From a virus: 64,000 bases of DNA. Made by a program: the position numbers and the translations under genes. The stretch spans positions 1-64,000 of IMG/VR virus record IMGVR_UViG_3300026521_000343. One strand, written 5' to 3'. Shown piece after piece: positions 6,649-14,956 of this stretch (position 1 is the first letter of the stretch; each line of letters begins with the position of its first letter). Below the pieces are notes generated by a model. That model was not told the DNA's origin. It did not search any database and worked only from the letters and a program-made list of their open reading frames with translations.

Positions 6649-6927
6649 ATGGCATCACCGTTTAAACAAGGCTCTCAACCATACAAACTTAACGAGTACT
6701 TCAAGCAAGGACTCTCTCTCACGCATGAAGAAGCACATGAAAAGCTTGCTGTAGGCAGATTGGCACAGCGTATGCAGGACCTTAAAAAGAAGTATCTTGA
6801 GTATGCAGGGTGGAATCCTATCATGGTGCTCCATGAGAGTAACAAGCGTGGCGGAACACACGCAAGATACTTTTACAAAGGCATGGGTTGTATTCATGAG
6901 AGCAATCCTAATGCAAAAGAGTACTGA
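6649..6927 (+). CDS. Small HTH_39-like DNA-binding protein
   Basis: 92 residues that look like the phage HTH_39 winged-helix type: NEYFKQGLSLTHEEAHEKLAVGRLAQRMQDLKKKY (about 15-48) carries the conserved pattern of a helix rich in hydrophobics followed by RLAxRxxDL. It lies two bases after the CII-like gene and overlaps the helicase start. Probably a regulator or a replication accessory. Confidence 0.5.
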   Translation: MASPFKQGSQPYKLNEYFKQGLSLTHEEAHEKLAVGRLAQRMQDLKKKYLEYAGWNPIMVLHESNKRGGTHARYFYKGMGCIHESNPNAKEY

Positions 6928-8186
6928 TGCCTGACTATCTTTATAACTTAGCATTTGAAAGGGCCATACTCTCTTCTATCATATTTGAGCCTGCATCATT
7001 TGAAGATGTCATAGGTGTGCTGCAAGATACAGACTTTTACCTTCCTTCTCATAGTCATATCTACACGGCCGTAACGACACTTTTTAAAAATGAGATACCA
7101 ATAGATGAGGAGTTCATCAAAAGAGAGCTCGTAAAGAAAAAACAGTTTGATGAACAGGTAATGCTTGAGATCTTATCTGCAAACCCTATAGCTAACATAA
7201 AAGCGTACATAGAAGAGGTCATAGATAAATCAAGGCTAAGACAGCTATTGAGTCTCTCAGGAAGCATACGCAAACATGCTATCGAAGAGTGCGATACAAG
7301 TGACGCTATCATATCTCGTGTTGAGAGTGAACTTGAGTCCATCATAAACAGAAATTCTACAGGCATAGAGATTGTAGATATAGACGACATAGAAGACAAA
7401 GAGACAGAGTTTGTCCTTAAAGGATGGATGCCAATACCTGTTGGAACGGTGACAATAGTTTCTGCACCTGGTGGAACAGGTAAGAGTTGGTTGGCAAACC
7501 AAATGGCACTGAGATATAAAGCTGAAACAAATAAAACTCCCGTCCTTTGGCTCTCAGAAGATCCGCTGCACGACTCTAAATCAAGAGCACAATCAATCAA
7601 CAAAGATATCTTACATAACGATGGATCTGTGAGAAATATACGCTTCATAGCAGACTCTCCAATGCCACTTATGCAAAACAAAAAGTTTTCATTCTCTGAC
7701 TTTTACAAGATGCGAAGAGCATTTAAAGCGTATGACTTTATAGCCCTTGACCCATTGCTTGCATTTTATGTTTCAGATGAAAATGATAACTCTCAAGCGA
7801 GACAGTTTATGCAACCTTTTATGAACTGGGCAAGAGAAGAGAACAAGTGTATCATCTTCTTACACCACTCGAAAAAAGGGGGAGAAGGTGTTAAGACAAG
7901 AGGTGCAGGTGCGTTTGTAGACGCATGTAGAACTGTATATGAGATAGAGAAGATAGACGGTGATGACAATTCAGGAAAAAGAAAACTCATACTATCAAAA
8001 GACAATCTAGGAGCCATAAAGCACCTTGAAGCATTTACGATGCAGCGACAGATTACACCGAGTAGAAATGACATACCGATAGTAAGAGAAACAATATACG
8101 ATTCAGATATGCCTTTTAAAGGTAGTAAAATCGCTTCAAATCCAACACAAACAGAAAACAGCTCTGTTGAAATGCCTTTATTATGA
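6927..8186 (+). CDS. Replicative DNA helicase (DnaB N domain plus RecA-like ATPase)
   Basis: 419 residues. The N-terminal 110 residues (LAFERAILSSIIFEP..., FYLPSHSHIYTAV, YIEEVIDKSRLRQLL) match the DnaB N-terminal domain that binds primase. The ATPase core has Walker A APGGTGKS (about 185-192), Walker B YDFIALDP (about 272-279) and LHHSKKGG. The core looks closer to RepA/AAA_25 helicases than to classic DnaB, which is common in phages. It should unwind DNA at the phage fork. It overlaps the initiator gene by four bases. The C-terminal tail (PTQTENSSVEMPLL) is disordered and ends in a hydrophobic tip. Confidence 0.82.
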   Translation: MPDYLYNLAFERAILSSIIFEPASFEDVIGVLQDTDFYLPSHSHIYTAVTTLFKNEIPIDEEFIKRELVKKKQFDEQVMLEILSANPIANIKAYIEEVIDKSRLRQLLSLSGSIRKHAIEECDTSDAIISRVESELESIINRNSTGIEIVDIDDIEDKETEFVLKGWMPIPVGTVTIVSAPGGTGKSWLANQMALRYKAETNKTPVLWLSEDPLHDSKSRAQSINKDILHNDGSVRNIRFIADSPMPLMQNKKFSFSDFYKMRRAFKAYDFIALDPLLAFYVSDENDNSQARQFMQPFMNWAREENKCIIFLHHSKKGGEGVKTRGAGAFVDACRTVYEIEKIDGDDNSGKRKLILSKDNLGAIKHLEAFTMQRQITPSRNDIPIVRETIYDSDMPFKGSKIASNPTQTENSSVEMPLL

Positions 8187-8992
8187 GAATGATGTATAAA
8201 ACTTACCCAACAGACTATGTCCAGGAACTCAAGTCAAACAAAAAGCGCAAGAAAGCTCGTGCATTTATGGAGTACTGGGATGACATGGAGTTTGGAGATC
8301 ATAACTCCTATGGCTTTTATGCAAAGAGCTGGGAAGTTTCAAAAAGTACAGCATACGCATGGATAGATGAGTTTATGCAAGAAATAGGGCTTTTTTTGAG
8401 TCATTGGGACATCAGAAACAAACAACACTATAAGCATGCAAAAAAATCAACCGAACGCCAACCGAACGAAACGAACGCTAATAAACCCAAAAATATAGGC
8501 GTTTTTGATGAAGTTCAAGAACGCCAACCGAACGAAGCTCTTAATCTAAATAATAACAATAATAAAGCAGAAATGCAAAACAAAAAAGAGTTTTGGTGGC
8601 AAGACAAAGATTTTAATGATCTCTTTTTTATCTATGGAGCAAATACTAAATACAAGGGTAAAAAAGAAGAAGCATTTGAAGTTTTTAAATATATAGATGT
8701 TGATATCAACATTTTAAAGATAGCAGCTATGAGATATCTGCATGATCCAGATACTGAAGGTAAGAGATATAACTTAACTAACTTTTTGAAAAATGAAATG
8801 TATGTATCTTATATGCCAAACTATATACATGTAGAGATAGATGCAGGTGTATTTGAAGGTATCTATGATAACAAGACATATGAGTTTAAAAGTGTTGATG
8901 GAAAATCATTTGGGAAGATAGAACCTAAGCTGCTTCTTGAACTGTTTGAGAGTGGAAAGCTTAGATATTTAAAAGAGATAAAAAGGGGTTGA
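8183..8992 (+). CDS. Replication initiator / helicase-loader-like protein
   Basis: 269 residues. The N-terminus (about 20-75: RAFMEYWDDMEFGDHNSYGFYAKSW..., SKSTAYAWIDEFM) has a winged-helix look like phage replication proteins. A disordered linker (about 85-130) contains the repeat ERQPNE twice and a run of Asn, and a C-terminal helical domain follows (FNDLFFIYGANTKYKGKKEEAF). This N-HTH, linker, C-domain layout and position after the helicase are those of lambda O/DnaT-like initiators. The linker DNA holds 18-base direct repeats that may be the origin. Confidence 0.6.
   Translation: MRMMYKTYPTDYVQELKSNKKRKKARAFMEYWDDMEFGDHNSYGFYAKSWEVSKSTAYAWIDEFMQEIGLFLSHWDIRNKQHYKHAKKSTERQPNETNANKPKNIGVFDEVQERQPNEALNLNNNNNKAEMQNKKEFWWQDKDFNDLFFIYGANTKYKGKKEEAFEVFKYIDVDINILKIAAMRYLHDPDTEGKRYNLTNFLKNEMYVSYMPNYIHVEIDAGVFEGIYDNKTYEFKSVDGKSFGKIEPKLLLELFESGKLRYLKEIKRG
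8453..8536 (+). repeat. Putative origin iterons inside initiator gene
   Basis: GAACGCCAACCGAACGAA occurs twice (8453-8470 and 8519-8536), 66 bases apart. Shorter copies of CGAACG lie between, and an A/T-rich stretch (AATAATAACAATAATAAAG) follows. Repeats next to an A/T-rich segment within an initiator gene is the layout of the lambda origin inside gene O. Confidence 0.5.
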
Positions 8993-8993
8993 T

Positions 8994-9245
8994 GTGGCAA
9001 ATATGGTTGAGATAGTTGAAAGAATGAAAGATGTACTTGCAGTGAAGTATGAAGATAAGGTTCTTGATAAGAATATTGCGTATGAACTTGGCATTGCACC
9101 AGATAACTTGGCGGCAAAGAAGTCACGTAACTTAGTTCCATACGATCACTTAACATCGTTTTGTGTTTCGTACAAAATAAGTACCGATTGGCTATTTTTC
9201 GGAATAGGTGCAAAAGAGAGAGATTATGCCAAAAAAAATATGTAA
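8994..9245 (+). CDS. Small CI-like HTH protein
   Basis: 83 residues starting at GTG 8994, preceded by AAAGGGG. The sequence (VLDKNIAYELGIAPDNLAAKKSRN..., IPTDW-like KISTDWLFFG) matches the HTH domain at the N-terminus of phage CI/S24 repressors, without the peptidase domain. It follows the initiator by one base. It may be a late or replication-stage regulator, or the DNA-binding part of a second immunity system. Confidence 0.6.
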   Translation: MANMVEIVERMKDVLAVKYEDKVLDKNIAYELGIAPDNLAAKKSRNLVPYDHLTSFCVSYKISTDWLFFGIGAKERDYAKKNM

Positions 9246-9609
9246 CCAAGTGAATTGCAATACTCTCATCCCTATGAGTGAGAGATATTGTCCTAAACAT
9301 AAGAGAGATGTGACAGCTAAGAAGAATAGTGATTATAATAAGTTCAAGCGAAATAAATCACATCAATCTTTTTATAATTCACACGAGTGGAAGAAAGCAA
9401 GAACTATAGCAATGCAAAGAACTGGTGGACTTTGTGAAGATTGTATGGAGTTTGATTTGATTGTTAAAGCTGATGTTGTGGATCATATCATTCCAATATC
9501 TAAAGACTTTTCAAAACGATTAGACCAAACAAATCTGCGTCCACTTTGCCATTCTCACCACAACAAAAAAACAGCTCAAGAAAACTCAAATAAGGGAGGG
9601 GGTCTATGA
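9226..9609 (+). CDS. HNH endonuclease
   Basis: 127 residues from ATG 9226 (MPKKICNQVNCNT), chosen for its AGAGAGA ribosome binding site; an earlier ATG lies at 9208. Zinc Cys pairs (CNQVNC, CPKH, CEDC) surround the HNH core VVDHIIPISKDF...NLRPLCHSHHNKKT. In HK97-type phages an HNH protein encoded just before terminase works with TerL in DNA cleavage and packaging. Its stop overlaps the next small gene. Confidence 0.82.
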   Translation: MPKKICNQVNCNTLIPMSERYCPKHKRDVTAKKNSDYNKFKRNKSHQSFYNSHEWKKARTIAMQRTGGLCEDCMEFDLIVKADVVDHIIPISKDFSKRLDQTNLRPLCHSHHNKKTAQENSNKGGGL

Positions 9610-9755
9610 TTTCTACAGATGCAAAGTCGTCCTTATCGACACCCCTCACAAGTTTTTACAAACTCTATTTTCAATGGGGTGGCTATTTTGCTGTGTTTAT
9701 GGTGTTTTTTTTAAGTTTTGGAAATAAATTTCTTAACCTTAAACGAGGAGTATAG
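9606..9755 (+). CDS. Small membrane protein, 49 aa
   Basis: Preceded by a very strong ribosome binding site (GGGAGGGGG) and overlapping the HNH stop (ATGA). Residues 23-43 (WGGYFAVFMVFFLSFGNKF) form one membrane span. It sits between HNH and the small terminase. Function unknown. Confidence 0.5.
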   Translation: MISTDAKSSLSTPLTSFYKLYFQWGGYFAVFMVFFLSFGNKFLNLKRGV

Positions 9756-9758
9756 AAT

Positions 9759-10310
9759 ATGGCAAAGGGTATTGACTGGGAATTTATTAGATCTGAATAT
9801 GAAGAGACAACAAAGTCAATTCGCCTGATGGCTAAAGAAAATGATGTTACTCATGGTGCGATTCAAAGGAGAATCAAGAAAGAGGAGTGGACCAGGAGTG
9901 CAGCAGTAGAAGTGATCAGTGATAAAGCTCTTGTAGGTTCTAATCCACTCCTGGATAAAGTCGCCATCAGAAAAACAAAAGAGATCATTGATGCTTTGGG
10001 TGATAATTACTCACCACTTGATGAGCCACTTGTAGCTGCTTTTGCTCTGAACTATTCGAAGTGGATTACTACGCAGAAGATCATTAAAGATGAGGGTTCC
10101 ATAGCAGTCAGCTCAAAAGGGAGCCTTTATATATCTCCGTATGAAAATCTTGCGAAGATGTATGAGAACACTTTTATTAAAATTGCCGGCCAGCTTGGTC
10201 TGTCAATCTCTTCACGCAAAAGAATTGGAATTTCTACAAAGTCCGACACGGAGGAGGCTTCATTATTTGATATAACAAAGGAGCTGATGGAGTGTGATGT
10301 AGATGTCTGA
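9759..10310 (+). CDS. Terminase small subunit, P27 family
   Basis: 183 residues. An N-terminal HTH (IRLMAKENDVTHGAIQRRIKKEEW, about 22-45) should recognise the packaging site. The C-terminal part (YISPYENLAKMYENTFIKIAGQLGLSISSRKRI, about 126-158) carries the P27/Terminase_4 signature. It overlaps the large subunit by eight bases. Recruits phage DNA to the TerL motor. Confidence 0.82.
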   Translation: MAKGIDWEFIRSEYEETTKSIRLMAKENDVTHGAIQRRIKKEEWTRSAAVEVISDKALVGSNPLLDKVAIRKTKEIIDALGDNYSPLDEPLVAAFALNYSKWITTQKIIKDEGSIAVSSKGSLYISPYENLAKMYENTFIKIAGQLGLSISSRKRIGISTKSDTEEASLFDITKELMECDVDV

Positions 10311-11988
10311 AACAAAAGAGGATTATCGTATACCATACTATGAAAAAACGTTTGAAAGGCATAGAAACGATTTAATTGCGGTTGAATCTGGTTTTCGTGA
10401 TGATATTAGATTTAACAAGAAACTTGGACTAGCGTATATTGTTATCATTGAGAAACTTTGTCACTTTGAAGGTGAGCTTGCGGGTGAGCCTATTGTACTA
10501 GAAGAGTGGCAAAAAAAAGCCTTAGTTATTTGTTTTGGATGGCAAAAAAAGAGACTCGACAAAGATGGAAAACCTTTACTAAAGGACGGAAAACCACAGT
10601 GGATACGCAGGTTTAACACTGCATTTTGGTTTATAGCTCGTAAAAACGGTAAGAGTATTTTAGCTTCTGGTGTTGCTGTTTCTGAGGCAGTGCTTAGTGC
10701 TGAGTATGGAAACCAAATCGTTTCTTTTGCAACTAAAAAGGATCAGGCAAAGATTGTATGGAAAGGGTGTGAGAGGATGGTCAGGCTCAATAAAGAGCTC
10801 TCAAAAAAGTCTCTTATAGCTTACTCAACTATAGAGATAAAACCAACACAAACGACCATCAAACCGCTTGGGCGTGATTCTCAAACAGAGGATGGACTCA
10901 GCATTGGTCTTGGAATAGGGGATGAGATACATGCACATAGTGACCGTGGTATGATAGAAGTTGTAGAGTCGTCTCAAGGCGCAAGGCTCCAGCCTATGAT
11001 GTTCTACATAACAACAGCAGGATTTAATACTGCATCAGTAGGGTACCAGGAGTATGAGTATGCAAAAGATGTTCTTGATGGAATCATAGAAGATGACAGC
11101 TACTTCGCATTTGTCTGTGAGCTAGATAAGGATGATGATCCGTTTGATGAGAGTGTATGGTACAAGGCAAATCCAAACCTTGGTGTTTCAAAAAGCTATG
11201 ACTATATGCGTAAGATGGCAAAACAGGCAAAAGAGCGTACGGAAACACTCAACAACTTCCTCGTAAAAGATTTAAACAGATGGGTGACAGCTGAAGAGCA
11301 TTTTATAGTGCTTGATGATTGGAATGCATGTGGCGTTGATAAGTATGATGTAAATGATGCCGTATCTGTATTTCTTGGTGTTGACTTGTCTCGCAGTGAT
11401 GATTTTACGGCAGTTGCAGTAACGTATATGTTTAAAAATGGAACTTTCTACACTACGCAGCACTATTACATACCAGCTGACAATGTAAGAGAACGTGCAC
11501 GCGAGCTAAGAGTTCCTTTGGAAAGTTGGATATTGCAAGAGCATATTACTGCAACACCAGGTGCAACGATAGACCTTAAATATATAGCAAAAGATATCAT
11601 TGAAAAAATAAATGTGCAAAATATAGATGAGGTGTGTTATGATCCTTACAGAGCTGCTACGCTGATATCTGAGATAGAAAAAGCGAGCGGTTTTGAAAAC
11701 TGTGTTCAAATACGCCAGGGATACTTAACTATAAGTGAACCAACTTTTAACTTCCGTGATTACATAAGAAGTAAAAAGCTACTGCACGATAAAAATCCAG
11801 TTACAAGATGGATGGTTTCAAATATGACTGTAATTCCTGATGCTGCAGGAAATGTAAAACCAGACAAAACAAAGCCAAACAGGAAAATAGATGGATGTGC
11901 TGCAATTATAAACACACTCGCCCGTGCCATTGCGTATGAACCGCAAGAGGAGAGTGTGTATGAGAGTAGGGGTGTTAGGAGTGTGTGA
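10303..11988 (+). CDS. Terminase large subunit (Terminase_1, HK97-like)
   Basis: 561 residues. The ATPase has an FWFIARKNGKS Walker A-type segment (about 108-118) and a Walker B-like GLGIGDEIHAH. The nuclease domain begins at VFLGVDLSRSDDFTAVAV (about 355-372) with the first metal-binding Asp, and NRKIDGCAAIINTLARA lies near the end with the last conserved Asp. Length and motif order fit the HK97/phiC31 group. It cuts and pumps DNA into the prohead. The expected next gene, portal, is displaced by 1.7 kb of reversed cargo. Confidence 0.92.
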   Translation: MSETKEDYRIPYYEKTFERHRNDLIAVESGFRDDIRFNKKLGLAYIVIIEKLCHFEGELAGEPIVLEEWQKKALVICFGWQKKRLDKDGKPLLKDGKPQWIRRFNTAFWFIARKNGKSILASGVAVSEAVLSAEYGNQIVSFATKKDQAKIVWKGCERMVRLNKELSKKSLIAYSTIEIKPTQTTIKPLGRDSQTEDGLSIGLGIGDEIHAHSDRGMIEVVESSQGARLQPMMFYITTAGFNTASVGYQEYEYAKDVLDGIIEDDSYFAFVCELDKDDDPFDESVWYKANPNLGVSKSYDYMRKMAKQAKERTETLNNFLVKDLNRWVTAEEHFIVLDDWNACGVDKYDVNDAVSVFLGVDLSRSDDFTAVAVTYMFKNGTFYTTQHYYIPADNVRERARELRVPLESWILQEHITATPGATIDLKYIAKDIIEKINVQNIDEVCYDPYRAATLISEIEKASGFENCVQIRQGYLTISEPTFNFRDYIRSKKLLHDKNPVTRWMVSNMTVIPDAAGNVKPDKTKPNRKIDGCAAIINTLARAIAYEPQEESVYESRGVRSV

Positions 11989-11991
11989 TAG

Positions 11992-12020
11992 TTGAAAGTG
12001 TTACTTTATTTCGCTATAAT
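11992..12020 (+). promoter_or_regulatory. Promoter after TerL, upstream of cargo
   Basis: TTGAAA (11992-11997) and TATAAT (12015-12020) are exactly 17 bases apart, the best sigma-70 promoter match in the window. It points into a 150-base region with no real gene, where ATAGCAAA is later complemented by TTTGCTAT and a nine-residue frame follows a strong ribosome binding site. Confidence 0.6.
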
Positions 12021-12144
12021 TCCATAGCAAAAAGAAAGTGTGTTGCAAAAGGTAACTTATTTATTAAATAGTTTACTTAATTGTGGCACTAAGTTTGCTA
12101 TTTGTAAGAGTATGTTAATATTTTTACAATTCAAAGGAGAGAAA

Positions 12145-12174
12145 ATGTTAAAAAGAGAATGGGGAAATATATAG
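12145..12174 (+). other. Nine-codon ORF with strong RBS (remnant or peptide)
   Basis: AAAGGAGAGAAA directly precedes ATG and the frame MLKREWGNI then a stop. It lies downstream of the 11992 promoter and ends two bases before the reversed DUF4760 gene. It may be the 5' stump of a gene cut when the cargo inserted, or a true short peptide or regulatory RNA. Confidence 0.35.
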
Positions 12175-12175
12175 T

Positions 12176-12949
12176 CTAACATCTATTGTTAGCTATAAAA
12201 TTTCTGATTTGTAGGTACATATTTTCGTTTCCATCGTGTTTTTTTATCACATGGTTAATATACACTTCAAAAAGTCTAAATGCATCTCTTATAGGTGAAC
12301 ACATTAGGCTTTTTATCACATCTTCATCTAAAATATCATTGTTTACACCAGCTGCTAAGTATTCATATTCATTTAATAATCCATATATACTGTCTTTAAC
12401 TGCAAGACCATCTATTTCATCAATAAAGTGAATTATATGTTCATCTTTTTGTTCTCGTGGTAAATTTTTATAATCATCTTTTGAATGTTGCCCATGAAAT
12501 ACAAAACTTCCATCTTCCATAAATATTCCCATTGCATTATGAATCTCAGCTACTGAATATGGTGTTGCTTTGTTCTTTTTTCTCTCTCTGTAGTTTAAAA
12601 TAGGATTGATAACTTCTATATGCTTTGTGATATTGTCAAGAACTGTATGTGCTTGCGTCATTGCAAGTTGCTTTTTATTCCATTCATTATTTTTTTCAAA
12701 TTGTTTTCTATTGAGTCTAAATTGATTGGCAGCTATTCCTAAAGATACAACAAGCATAAGGGAACCAAGAGCTTTTATGATGTTTATAATTTTATCATCA
12801 AAAGAAAAGAATGAAGCAATAGATAAAATAGCAATCATCACACCAAACAAAATCCATAATATGCTCTGTTCAGCTTTTCCACACCATTTGTCTTTTTTAA
12901 AACAACTAAACTTAAACTTCATTATAGATTTGAGTTTTTTAAGTTTCAC
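12176..12949 (-). CDS. DUF4760-type membrane protein (cargo)
   Basis: 257 residues from a GTG start with GAGGAG upstream. Two membrane spans (about 30-50, ILWILFGVMIAILSIASFF, and 59-76, LGSLMLVVSLGIAANQF) precede a soluble helical domain with features of DUF4760: a helix with HTVLDNITKHIEVINPIL, then SIYGLLNEYEYLAAGVNNDILDEDVIKSL. It is the second gene of a two-gene operon behind the HIRAN gene, on the strand opposite to the head operon. This suggests lysogenic expression. A membrane sensor or effector role is inference. Confidence 0.6.
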   Translation of the reverse strand: MKLKKLKSIMKFKFSCFKKDKWCGKAEQSILWILFGVMIAILSIASFFSFDDKIINIIKALGSLMLVVSLGIAANQFRLNRKQFEKNNEWNKKQLAMTQAHTVLDNITKHIEVINPILNYRERKKNKATPYSVAEIHNAMGIFMEDGSFVFHGQHSKDDYKNLPREQKDEHIIHFIDEIDGLAVKDSIYGLLNEYEYLAAGVNNDILDEDVIKSLMCSPIRDAFRLFEVYINHVIKKHDGNENMYLQIRNFIANNRC

Positions 12950-12951
12950 TC

Positions 12952-13392
12952 CTACATCTCCTCTTTATTATGATTTTGTTTTTCTTTCTTGGTTTTAGGA
13001 GTCTTTTTCTCAAGCAATTGAAACTCTATCTTTGCACCTTTTTCACTTGCTCCTGCATATCTTTGTCTTATTTTGTAGTTTTTATATGTATCATTAGGTG
13101 CCAGTATGGATGCAATATCAGCCGGTATATATCCAAGTAAAATTCTTTTTTGAGATTTAAAAAAGAAAAAACTTGTCAAAGTTACATTTCCAACTACCAT
13201 TATCGCATTTTTATCATGTTCATTGCCTGGTTCTGCTTGTAGTTCTATTTGATGATTTAAACCATTTACAAACGCTAAGCAGTTGTCTATTCTGTAGTTT
13301 GTTCCTGCTGTTGTTATGGTATAAGCGATTTTATACCCTTTTGGTATAGATTCATCAAATTTTATATCTTTATATCCCATATTCACATCCAT
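12952..13392 (-). CDS. HIRAN-domain protein (cargo)
   Basis: 146 residues. The span IELQAEPGNEHDKNAIMVVG ... LGYIPADIASILAP (about 50-110) has the HIRAN signature (EP.N..D.NAI ... GYIP). HIRAN domains bind ends of DNA, as in HLTF and some bacterial nucleases and restriction-linked proteins. No other catalytic domain is present; the C-terminus is a Lys-rich tail. The second Met (13380) is an alternative start. The DUF4760 gene starts immediately after it. In this position it is likely an accessory (moron) gene, possibly for sensing damaged or foreign DNA. Confidence 0.65.
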   Translation of the reverse strand: MDVNMGYKDIKFDESIPKGYKIAYTITTAGTNYRIDNCLAFVNGLNHQIELQAEPGNEHDKNAIMVVGNVTLTSFFFFKSQKRILLGYIPADIASILAPNDTYKNYKIRQRYAGASEKGAKIEFQLLEKKTPKTKKEKQNHNKEEM

Positions 13393-13462
13393 TATATTAA
13401 TAACATAATTGTACCAAACTTCTTTTTGTTTAGCTGTGTTTTATTATTTTTTTACAACAACA

Positions 13463-13484
13463 TTGCGTATTCGCAAGCTTTTTT
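13463..13484 (+). terminator. Intrinsic terminator between cargo and portal
   Basis: TTGCG-TATT-CGCAA followed by GC and six T residues. The stem is only five pairs, so moderate strength. It would stop rightward transcripts crossing the reversed cargo before the portal operon. Confidence 0.45.
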
Positions 13485-13517
13485 AAAATCTTTCTTTTTT
13501 TGATGTAGATTTCTTTT

Positions 13518-13727
13518 ATGGAAATTTTTAGATACATCATAGCACTTTACATATTTTTTGCACTTATCATCGGAGCATTTGCTTATGCTGCTGCACTTTC
13601 TTTTCCTGCTGTGGCAAACTATGCTTATTCCGTTGCACTTATTGTTCATGCTGTTGTGATGTTTGTTCTTTTTGTGCTTGAGCTTAAAAGCACTCCGACA
13701 AAAGAGCAACAAAGTGAGTCTGCATGA
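13518..13727 (+). CDS. Small two-span membrane protein
   Basis: 69 residues, two hydrophobic helices (about 5-30 and 36-56) and a polar tail (KSTPTKEQQSESA). It overlaps the portal gene by four bases, so it belongs to the head operon. No strong ribosome binding site. Function unknown; may be a late membrane factor. Confidence 0.5.
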   Translation: MEIFRYIIALYIFFALIIGAFAYAAALSFPAVANYAYSVALIVHAVVMFVLFVLELKSTPTKEQQSESA

Positions 13728-14956
13728 GTCTTATTTCACGCATGATGCAAAGAGATGCAGTTTCGACTTTATCAAAACCTACAGAGTGGCTTAGCTCTAT
13801 GTTTGGAGGATTGTCATCTTCTGGTGTCCATGTAACAGCAGAGAGATCACTCCAACACACATCTGTCTATTCATGCGTAAATATTCTGAGCGAAACGCTC
13901 TCAACACTTCCTCTGTTTCTCTACAAAGAGGAGACAAAAAACAAAAAAAACATTAAACAAAAAGCAAAAACACACCCACTTTACACGCTTTTACTTGATG
14001 AGCCAAATGAAGACATGACATCAGTCTCTTACATCCAGCTAGTTATGCTGGAACTTACACTCAGAGGGAACCATTATTCGCAGATTGTCCGTAACAAATC
14101 CGGAAAAGTAACTGCTATTTATCCACTTAAGAACGAACTTATGCAGATAGTTCGTCTTGAGAGCGGGAAACTTGCATATATTTACAGACATACGACACTT
14201 GGTGAAGTTCCTCTTGATGCTAATGAGGTACTTCATTTCAAAGGTATGACACTTGATGGCATTATAGGTATTTCTCCTATTACATACAACAGACATACTA
14301 TCGGTGCTTCCATCGCTATGGAAGAGTTTGGCTCTACACTTTTTAAAAACGGTGCTACGCCATCGGGTGTCGTAAGTGGTGAGGGTGTAAAGTCTATGAG
14401 CGACACCGCATTTGAGCGTTTTAAAAAGAGTTTTAGAGAAGCATACACTGGAATTATGAATGCAGGAAAGCCACTTATACTTGAGGATGGATTCAAATTT
14501 ACTCCTATTACTATCTCAAATAGAGATGGCCAGTACATAGAGTCCCGTAAGTTCACCAAAGCAGAGATAGCATCTATCTTTAGAGTACCACTTCACATGA
14601 TAAATGAGCTCGACAAAGCAACTTTCTCAAATATTGAACACCAATCTATCAAGTTTGTAACAGATGCCATTTACCCATGGGCTGTTCGTATAGAAAAAGA
14701 ACTTAAAAAGAAACTTCTAACAAAAGAGGAGAAGAGAAGCTTTTATATGAAGTTCTCTCTTGCAGCACTCCTACGCGGTGATGTTGGCAGCAGATATGCA
14801 GCATATGAGTCCGCCATCACAAAAGGGTGCTGGATGAGCAGAAATGAAGTGCGAGAACTTGAAGATTTGAATCCTATAGACGGACTTGATGAAATGATAG
14901 TACCACTAAATTTTGGAAAGGAAGGTGACGCTAATGGCGAAAAAACAACGAAGTAA
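13724..14956 (+). CDS. Portal protein, HK97 family
   Basis: 410 residues matching the Phage_portal (HK97 gp3) type: HTSVYSCVNILSETLSTLPLFLYK near residue 45, PNEDMTSVSYIQLVMLELTLRGNHY, then EVLHFKGMTLDGIIGISPI and FRVPLHMINELDKATFSNIEHQS. Twelve copies form the ring at one capsid vertex through which DNA passes. It overlaps the protease gene start. Confidence 0.93.
   Translation: MSLISRMMQRDAVSTLSKPTEWLSSMFGGLSSSGVHVTAERSLQHTSVYSCVNILSETLSTLPLFLYKEETKNKKNIKQKAKTHPLYTLLLDEPNEDMTSVSYIQLVMLELTLRGNHYSQIVRNKSGKVTAIYPLKNELMQIVRLESGKLAYIYRHTTLGEVPLDANEVLHFKGMTLDGIIGISPITYNRHTIGASIAMEEFGSTLFKNGATPSGVVSGEGVKSMSDTAFERFKKSFREAYTGIMNAGKPLILEDGFKFTPITISNRDGQYIESRKFTKAEIASIFRVPLHMINELDKATFSNIEHQSIKFVTDAIYPWAVRIEKELKKKLLTKEEKRSFYMKFSLAALLRGDVGSRYAAYESAITKGCWMSRNEVRELEDLNPIDGLDEMIVPLNFGKEGDANGEKTTK

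Noticed and set aside
7061-7681. 206-codon minus-strand frame
   Set aside because: Antisense to the helicase gene with its conserved motifs; no family features and no ribosome binding site.
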